From Lysinibacter cavernae (GTDB lineage: Bacteria; Actinomycetota; Actinomycetes; Actinomycetales; Microbacteriaceae), in assembly GCF_011758565.1 (NCBI RefSeq), contig NZ_JAAMOX010000001.1, positions 744,001 to 808,000 on the forward strand: a stretch of 64,000 bases of DNA, written 5' to 3'. How positions within the stretch are numbered: the stretch's first letter is position 1; each line of letters starts with the position of its first letter. The position numbers and the translations under genes are program-made. Under the pieces are notes generated by a model. That model was given only the letters and a program-made list of their open reading frames with translations. It was not told the DNA's origin and made no database searches. Positions 59,768 through 64,000 of the stretch are shown one piece after another.

Positions 59768-59841
59768 GGGGATGTAGCTTAGTGGTAAAGCCTTAGTCTT
59801 CCAAACTAATGATGCGGGTTCGATTCCCGTCATCCCCTCCA
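59768..59841 (+). tRNA. tRNA-Gly (TCC anticodon)
   Basis: Acceptor GGGGATG/CATCCCC, discriminator T and encoded CCA (59839-59841). The anticodon loop CTTCCAA in stem TTAGT/ACTAA gives TCC. The T-loop is GTTCGATTC. Confidence 0.97.
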
Positions 59842-59846
59842 CATAG

Positions 59847-59881
59847 GCCCGGTCAGAACTTCGGTTTTGACCGGGCTTTTT
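59847..59881 (+). terminator. tRNA-Gly terminator
   Basis: The stem GCCCGGTCAGAAC/GTTTTGACCGGGC (59847-59859, 59864-59876) has a TTCG tetraloop and is followed by TTTTT. Confidence 0.9.
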
Positions 59882-60006
59882 CGTTAAGCGCTGTCAGAAC
59901 GGCGGTGAGCTCGGCCCGCTCCAGCGCGTTGACTGCGCGTCACCGGCAATCGCTGCCGAAGTTCAAGCCCCTGGCGGCTCGTTCAGCCCCCGCATACAGT
60001 CGGGGG

Positions 60007-60600
60007 ATGAGTCACTCCACCCGAGACAATCCCTCAGACCACAACGAACCACCGGCAGACGCTCGTGACAGCAAACAGGGACAGAATGACGGACGGGACG
60101 AGTCCCGAAACGAACGTGCCGATCGCAACTGGTCAGAGCTACTCCAGGAGCTTCGTGTTTCACAGATCGGCATTCAAGTCCTTACCGGCTTTCTCCTGAC
60201 CGCCGCATTTCAACCACGTTTTAGCGACCTCGATTCTGTGCAACGCTGCGTGTACCTCGCGCTTGTTGGATTGACCGCGCTCGGTACGGTCGTCAACCTT
60301 GCGCCCGTTGCCTTGCATCGGGCGGTCTTTGGGCGGGGCGAAAAGCGTGGCGTCGTGCAATACGGGGACGTCATGTTGCGAATAACACTCTGCATTATTG
60401 GCCTCATCTTTGTCGGCGTGACGTTTTTGCTCTTTGACGTCGTCCTGTCACGACTGTGCGGCTTCATTGCAGGTGGATGCGTCGCCCTCTTCGCGGTCAT
60501 CCTCTGGGTTGTCCTTCCATCGCGATTGCGCCGCAGCCACGAATCCGTCGATGGCGCGGTCGTTGGCGAGCCAGCGGCATCCGCTCGCCCACTCCAGTAG
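60007..60600 (+). CDS. DUF6328-like membrane protein
   Basis: The 197-residue protein has a long hydrophilic, charged N-terminus and the family segment WSELLQELRVSQIGIQVLTGFLLTAAFQPRF. Four hydrophobic segments follow across about 55-170. The family is of unknown function and common in actinobacteria. I chose ATG 60007 (MSHSTRDNPSD) because the longer open frame starting at 59809 runs through the tRNA-Gly gene. It is followed 9 bp later by a very small gene on the same strand. Confidence 0.75.
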   Translation: MSHSTRDNPSDHNEPPADARDSKQGQNDGRDESRNERADRNWSELLQELRVSQIGIQVLTGFLLTAAFQPRFSDLDSVQRCVYLALVGLTALGTVVNLAPVALHRAVFGRGEKRGVVQYGDVMLRITLCIIGLIFVGVTFLLFDVVLSRLCGFIAGGCVALFAVILWVVLPSRLRRSHESVDGAVVGEPAASARPLQ

Positions 60601-60609
60601 CCTTGTTGC

Positions 60610-60753
60610 ATGCCTATGTACACTGCCATGCTGCGCTCGATTGAGACGCGCGAGATTCAGATTGAAGCCGACGATCTTCCAGGAGCCAACGAACAGCTCA
60701 AGACACAGGTGCCGGAGGGATTCCAGGTTCAATGGGTGCGAAAGGACGGCTAG
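60610..60753 (+). CDS. 47-residue conserved small protein
   Basis: The small frame encodes MPMYTAMLRSIETREIQIEA followed by DDLPGANEQLKTQVPEGFQV and QWVRKDG. It looks like a compact beta-alpha-beta unit. I recall similar short proteins of unknown function in Microbacteriaceae, but I cannot search here. It starts 9 bp after the DUF6328 stop and is probably translated from the same message. Confidence 0.55.
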   Translation: MPMYTAMLRSIETREIQIEADDLPGANEQLKTQVPEGFQVQWVRKDG

Positions 60754-60882
60754 AGCCGCTCCCACTCTTTGCGCAGGACTTCCCCAGTTATTCTTCAGGC
60801 TTCAATTGATGATTCAACTAATGTGGGATGCACGCCCTACAACTCCGTAGGCCACCGCCCCCAATTATGTTGAGGACAACTC

Positions 60883-61545
60883 GTGCCACATTCGAACAGC
60901 CAAGAGCAGCCAACCACTAAGCAGCGGCGAGAACAGCAGCGACAAGAGAAACTCGCCGAGTTCAACCGTCAGAAAGCGCGCAGCAAACGGAACAAACGAA
61001 TCGGCGTCATCGTTGGCGTTACCGCGGGTGTCGCCGTCGTTGGCCTTCTCGCAACGGTCGTCTTCAGCTCACTGAACAAACCAGAGCGAGACGAAATCAA
61101 CATCGCAGGGGCCGAGACCTTTGAGGGGCTCACCAACAACCACGTGACCGGCACGGTTGAATATGAACAGTCTCCCCCGGTCGGAGGCGATCACAATTCC
61201 TACTGGCTTAACTGTGCCGCCTACACCGAAGAAGTGCCACAAGAAAACGCAGTCCACTCGCTTGAACACGGGGCAGTCTGGGTCACGTACGACCCAAAGA
61301 AGCTGAATGAGGATGAGGTAGCGACGCTCAGGGGAAAGCTGCCAAGCACCTACGTCATCCTCTCGCCAAAGTCAGACCTTCCATCCCCCATCGTGATGAG
61401 CGCGTGGGGCGCGCAGGTGAAGCTGTCTGACCCAACCGACGACCGCATCCAGCGCTTTCTTGATAAGTACTGGAAATCGCCGTCTGTGCCGGAGCCTGGC
61501 GCCTCATGCTCTGGAGCCCTCGACGGCCCTGGCAAAGACTCCTAG
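60883..61545 (+). CDS. DUF3105 domain membrane-anchored protein
   Basis: The 220-residue protein has a charged cytoplasmic N-terminus (KQRREQQRQEKLAEFNRQKA), one membrane anchor (IGVIVGVTAGVAVVGLLATVVF, about 41-62), and an extracytoplasmic DUF3105 domain. That domain has SPPVGGDHNSYWLNCAAY, NAVHSLEHGAVWVTYDP and a C-terminal CSGAL, giving His and Cys residues that could bind metal or form a disulfide. The role is unknown; in actinobacteria it is often beside DUF305 genes, as here (9 bp gap). The start is GTG with GAGGA upstream. Confidence 0.85.
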   Translation: MPHSNSQEQPTTKQRREQQRQEKLAEFNRQKARSKRNKRIGVIVGVTAGVAVVGLLATVVFSSLNKPERDEINIAGAETFEGLTNNHVTGTVEYEQSPPVGGDHNSYWLNCAAYTEEVPQENAVHSLEHGAVWVTYDPKKLNEDEVATLRGKLPSTYVILSPKSDLPSPIVMSAWGAQVKLSDPTDDRIQRFLDKYWKSPSVPEPGASCSGALDGPGKDS

Positions 61546-61554
61546 CCCCCGCCC

Positions 61555-62190
61555 GTGTCTTCACGCGCACTGCGGCTCCTCATCGCCGGGGCCATAACTC
61601 TCCTGGTTGTCGTGGCGGCCAGCGTCATTATCGGGCGTGCAACCGCGCCGTCAACGCTCGCCGTCCCCGGCACGCTCAGCGCAGAGGCGGGGTTCGCCCG
61701 TGACATGCAGACCCATCATGACCAAGCCGTTGAGATGGCAATGATCATGCGTGAGCAAACCACAAACGATGAGATCAAGAGCCTTGCCTATGACGTCGCA
61801 ACCTCCCAGGCGCAACAGTCTGGTCAAATGTTCGGCTGGCTTGCCGCGTGGGGACTCCCCCAGAACTCACCCCGTGAAGCTATGGCGTGGATGGCCGACA
61901 GTGGGCATACGCACAACACCGAAAGCGTTGGTGCCACGGCAGGCGTCATGCCGGGCATGGCCACACAGGCCGACATCGATCGATTGCAATCCCTCACGGG
62001 AGAAGACGCAGAGGTACTGTTTCTGCAGCTCATGATCGCCCATCACCGCGGCGGCGTAGATATGGCAAAGGCCGTGGTCGAACGGAGCAAACATCAGGTT
62101 GTCACCGACCTGGCGCAGAGCATCATCACCGCACAAACCGGCGAAATTGAGTACATGACCTCGCTGCTCGCCGAACGAGGCGTCAACTAG
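61555..62190 (+). CDS. DUF305 family exported protein
   Basis: The 211-residue protein has one N-terminal hydrophobic segment (LLIAGAITLLVVVAASVII), then a four-helix DUF305 domain of the ferritin-like type. The two conserved motifs are DMQTHHDQAVEMAM near 51-64 and LQLMIAHHRGGVDMA near 160-175; both carry paired histidines that suggest metal binding. Between them is a His- and Met-containing loop (SGHTHNT, MPGMA). Some DUF305 proteins are linked to copper. It forms an operon with the DUF3105 gene. The start is GTG. Confidence 0.85.
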   Translation: MSSRALRLLIAGAITLLVVVAASVIIGRATAPSTLAVPGTLSAEAGFARDMQTHHDQAVEMAMIMREQTTNDEIKSLAYDVATSQAQQSGQMFGWLAAWGLPQNSPREAMAWMADSGHTHNTESVGATAGVMPGMATQADIDRLQSLTGEDAEVLFLQLMIAHHRGGVDMAKAVVERSKHQVVTDLAQSIITAQTGEIEYMTSLLAERGVN

Positions 62191-62205
62191 CTCGGTGAGC
62201 AAGTC

Positions 62206-62241
62206 GATGGCCGTCACTTGCCCACGCGAGTGACGGCCATC
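62206..62241. terminator. Two-way terminator, DUF305/carbonic anhydrase
   Basis: Perfect 13-bp arms GATGGCCGTCACT (62206-62218) and its complement (62229-62241) flank a 10-base loop between convergent genes. Confidence 0.8.
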
Positions 62242-62258
62242 TCCAGTTGCTAGGCTCG

Positions 62259-62822
62259 TTACTTTTCATGCAGGGCGGCCGTCGACGCTCCTCTTGCCGC
62301 CACGTGTTTCTGAGTGTGGGCCAGATAGTTCTTCGCGTTCGCTCGCAACCCATCACGTTCGTCGTCAGTAAGTTCGCGCCGAACCTTTGCCGGCACGCCC
62401 GCTGCAAGCACGCCTGGCGGGATAACCGTGCCAGCAAGCACCAGCGCCCCTGCGGCGACCAGCGAGCCGGCACCAACGACGGCGCCGTTCAGCAGCGTTG
62501 CGTTCATCCCAATCAACGCGCCATCTTCAACGGTCGCGCCGTGCACAACCGCGTTGTGCCCAACAGATACGTCACGGCCCAGCGTCACAGGGAAACCCAA
62601 ATCAACATGCATGGCAACGCCGTCTTGGACATTGCTGCCCTCGCCAATGCGGATATCCTCGACCTCGGCCCTGAGCGTTGCGTTGTACCAAACACTGGCC
62701 CGTTCCGCGAGATAGACACGTCCGACGCAGACGGCTCCAGGGGCGACCCAGGCCGTATCAGCGACGACCGGAGAGGCCTCCTCGCCAAGTTGGATCATGC
62801 GGGCGTCGGGATCGGTTGCCAT
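62259..62822 (-). CDS. Gamma carbonic anhydrase family protein
   Basis: The 187-residue protein is a left-handed beta-helix built of hexapeptide repeats (VWYNATLRAEVEDIRIGEG, GALIGMNATLLNGAVVGAG). The three metal-ligand histidines are His72, His89 and His94 (MHVDLG, SVGHNAVVHG). It belongs to the YrdA/PaaY/CaiE branch, which trimerises and binds zinc or iron; true carbonic anhydrase activity is uncertain in many members. It converges on DUF305 and is divergent from dps. Confidence 0.88.
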   Translation of the reverse strand: MATDPDARMIQLGEEASPVVADTAWVAPGAVCVGRVYLAERASVWYNATLRAEVEDIRIGEGSNVQDGVAMHVDLGFPVTLGRDVSVGHNAVVHGATVEDGALIGMNATLLNGAVVGAGSLVAAGALVLAGTVIPPGVLAAGVPAKVRRELTDDERDGLRANAKNYLAHTQKHVAARGASTAALHEK

Positions 62823-63011
62823 TGCACACTCGTTTCGTTATGGCGGGGCCTCGGCAGGCCTATCGTTCGGAACGAGTCTAGGACAGCGCCGCCGAACTAA
62901 TACATGCCTACCCTCAGTGAGTCAACCCTTCGTAAGACGAGCCTCATCTTGGTTGCGGAATGCTGAGGGACGAGTAGCGTTGTAGTTACAGAAGACGAAA
63001 GGACAATCACT

Positions 63012-63500
63012 ATGACGAAAACATCGTCCACCACCATCCCAGCCGTCGCTAACCCCGACGTTGCAGCAGGCGTCGCTCAGTTCTTGAGCCCAGTGGTTGT
63101 CGATCTGACCGCTCTCGCTGTCAACGGCAAGCAGGCCCACTGGCACGTACGTGGCGCAACATTCATTGCGGTGCACGAACTGCTCGACACCATCGTTGCT
63201 CACGCCCAAGACTTTGCGGATCTTGCCGCAGAGCGAATCATCGCGCTTGGGTTGCCAATCGACGGGCGCATCGGCTCGGTCGCTGCGAACACCACCACCG
63301 CGACGCTGAGCGAGGGCTTCCAGCAGGCCGACGTCACCATCCGGGAGATGATCGCGCAGCTCGACGCCACGATCGCAACGGTGCAGACCGCCGTCACCGA
63401 GCTCGATGACATCGACCTCGTAAGCCAGGACGTAGCCATCGCAATTGCGCAGGGCCTTGAGAAGGACCGCTGGTTCCTCTTCGCCCACGTAAGCGAATAA
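63012..63500 (+). CDS. dps: Dps-family DNA-binding ferritin
   Basis: Dps forms a hollow dodecamer that oxidises and stores iron and shields DNA. The 162-residue protein has the inter-subunit ferroxidase pattern: His43, His55, Asp70 and Glu74 (QAHWHVRG, AVHELLD, DFADLAAER). It keeps the Dps signature spacing, and the second half holds the TVQTAVTELDDIDLVSQDVAIAIAQGLEKDRWFL helices. The N-terminus is short and only mildly basic. AAAGGA lies upstream of the ATG. A strong terminator follows. Confidence 0.94.
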   Translation: MTKTSSTTIPAVANPDVAAGVAQFLSPVVVDLTALAVNGKQAHWHVRGATFIAVHELLDTIVAHAQDFADLAAERIIALGLPIDGRIGSVAANTTTATLSEGFQQADVTIREMIAQLDATIATVQTAVTELDDIDLVSQDVAIAIAQGLEKDRWFLFAHVSE

Positions 63501-63520
63501 CGAGCTCCATTCAACGCACG

Positions 63521-63558
63521 AGCGGGGTGCCCCAGAATACGTTCTGGGGCACCCCGCT
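63521..63558 (+). terminator. dps terminator
   Basis: Perfect 17-bp arms (63521-63537, 63542-63558) close on TACG, a stable UNCG-type loop. It begins 20 bases past the dps stop. Only a weak T-rich tail follows. Confidence 0.85.
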
Positions 63559-63617
63559 CTGTTGTGTATTGAGGTCGTCTGGCGTGAGTTGGACTGACGC
63601 CGCTGCGACCTCTCGTT

Positions 63618-63658
63618 GTTGCTGAGCGATCACCACTGTGCGGTGATCGCTCAGCAAC
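63618..63658 (-). terminator. Terminator of the osmoprotectant-binding protein gene
   Basis: Perfect 17-bp arms (63618-63634, 63642-63658) flank a 7-base loop, 17 bases past the stop of the minus-strand gene. Confidence 0.8.
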
Positions 63659-63675
63659 GGGCGACTAAGGAACCG

Positions 63676-64000
63676 CTAGTTGAGACCCTTTTCGGTCAGC
63701 CAGTCTTTTGCGAGCGTTGACGGCGACGCCTTTTCGGAGCCTTCGCTGCGTGCGTTGAGCGCGACGAGGTCTTCTGTTGTGAGTTTTGCCGAGACCTCAT
63801 TCAGAATCTTCTTCACCTCGTCTGACGCTTTCTCGCTGTTCATCAGGGGCAGGATATTCTGGGGCAGAATCATGTTCTCTGGGTCTTCGAGGGTGACAAA
63901 TTTGTTGTCGGTGATGGCAGGCGACGTGGTGAAGATGTCCGCCACCTGCACCTTGCCGTCGTTCAGCGCGCTGACGGTGAGCGGGCCGCCACTATCGTTG
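63676..64000 (-). CDS. Osmoprotectant ABC transporter substrate-binding protein (partial, N-terminus beyond window)
   Basis: The last 107 residues of an OpuAC/ProX-type binding protein are visible. They contain GGPLTVSALNDGKVQVADIF, then TTSPAITDNKFVTLEDPENM, and LPQNILPLMNSE, all typical of the C-terminal lobe of glycine betaine/choline-binding proteins of the OpuCC type. The stop is at 63676. The signal peptide and first lobe are outside the window, so the ligand cannot be judged. Confidence 0.85.
   Translation of the reverse strand, partial: NDSGGPLTVSALNDGKVQVADIFTTSPAITDNKFVTLEDPENMILPQNILPLMNSEKASDEVKKILNEVSAKLTTEDLVALNARSEGSEKASPSTLAKDWLTEKGLN

Noticed and set aside
59809-60006. N-terminal extension of the DUF6328 gene
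   Set aside because: The longer frame begins inside tRNA-Gly and passes through its terminator; the extension is Arg/Ser-rich shadow sequence.

Overview
The window is a 64 kb piece of an actinobacterial chromosome, most likely from the family Microbacteriaceae; I cannot name the genus. Evidence is the moderately high GC, many GTG starts, the two-subunit ClpP1/ClpP2, a lysine/alanine-rich tail on trigger factor, a PdtaR-type ANTAR regulator, a short-type ValRS, a HisI-TrpE junction with the small TrpC-linked membrane protein, and several actinobacterial families (DUF3105, DUF4126, DUF6328). The gene order coaE-uvrB-uvrA-uvrC also fits.

Layout. 0-7.5 kb: excision repair (uvrC cut by the window edge, uvrA, uvrB) and coaE, all minus strand. 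7.6-9.2 kb: a DUF4126 membrane gene, then about 1 kb without a convincing protein gene but with a terminator-bounded structured-RNA candidate, a perfect 24-bp palindrome and a 15-bp minisatellite. 9.2-17.4 kb: rpsA, a MarR/SDR pair with a promoter-embedded operator, an LRV-like protein, polA, a hotdog thioesterase and an ANTAR regulator. 17.4-26.5 kb: tRNA-Leu, pyk, gltD-gltB and lgt. 26.5-35.2 kb: a long minus-strand amino-acid block (rpe, hisE, hisG, hisF, hisI, trpE, a Trp-associated membrane protein, a DUF6704-like protein, trpC, trpB, trpA), with several genes joined by overlapping start and stop codons. 35.3-37.5 kb: an FAD oxidoreductase and an ECF41-type sigma factor in one operon behind a perfect match to the ECF41 promoter. 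38-40.4 kb: fmt-rsmB. 40.5-46.5 kb: a peptide-type ABC importer with a divergent, frameshifted TetR gene. 46.6-49.6 kb: valS and a small conserved gene.

49.6-54.9 kb is the clearest accessory region. It holds a tandemly duplicated two-gene cassette, each copy encoding a secreted RCC1-repeat protein and a small exported protein with an AYVD-type signal. The copies have matching promoters and are followed by a tandem array of 13 units of 22 bp carrying inverted repeats. From 54.9 kb the core resumes: clpX, clpP2, clpP1, tig, tRNA-Pro, tRNA-Gly, DUF6328, a 47-residue protein, DUF3105, DUF305, a gamma carbonic anhydrase, dps, and a partial osmoprotectant-binding protein.

A recurring theme is long, near-perfect intergenic palindromes (17-28 bp arms). 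Most sit at gene 3' ends and probably act as terminators. Two sequence families occur twice each, and one member lies between divergent genes next to the ECF41 promoter, so termination alone does not explain them all. All calls come from reading the sequence; no database search was possible.
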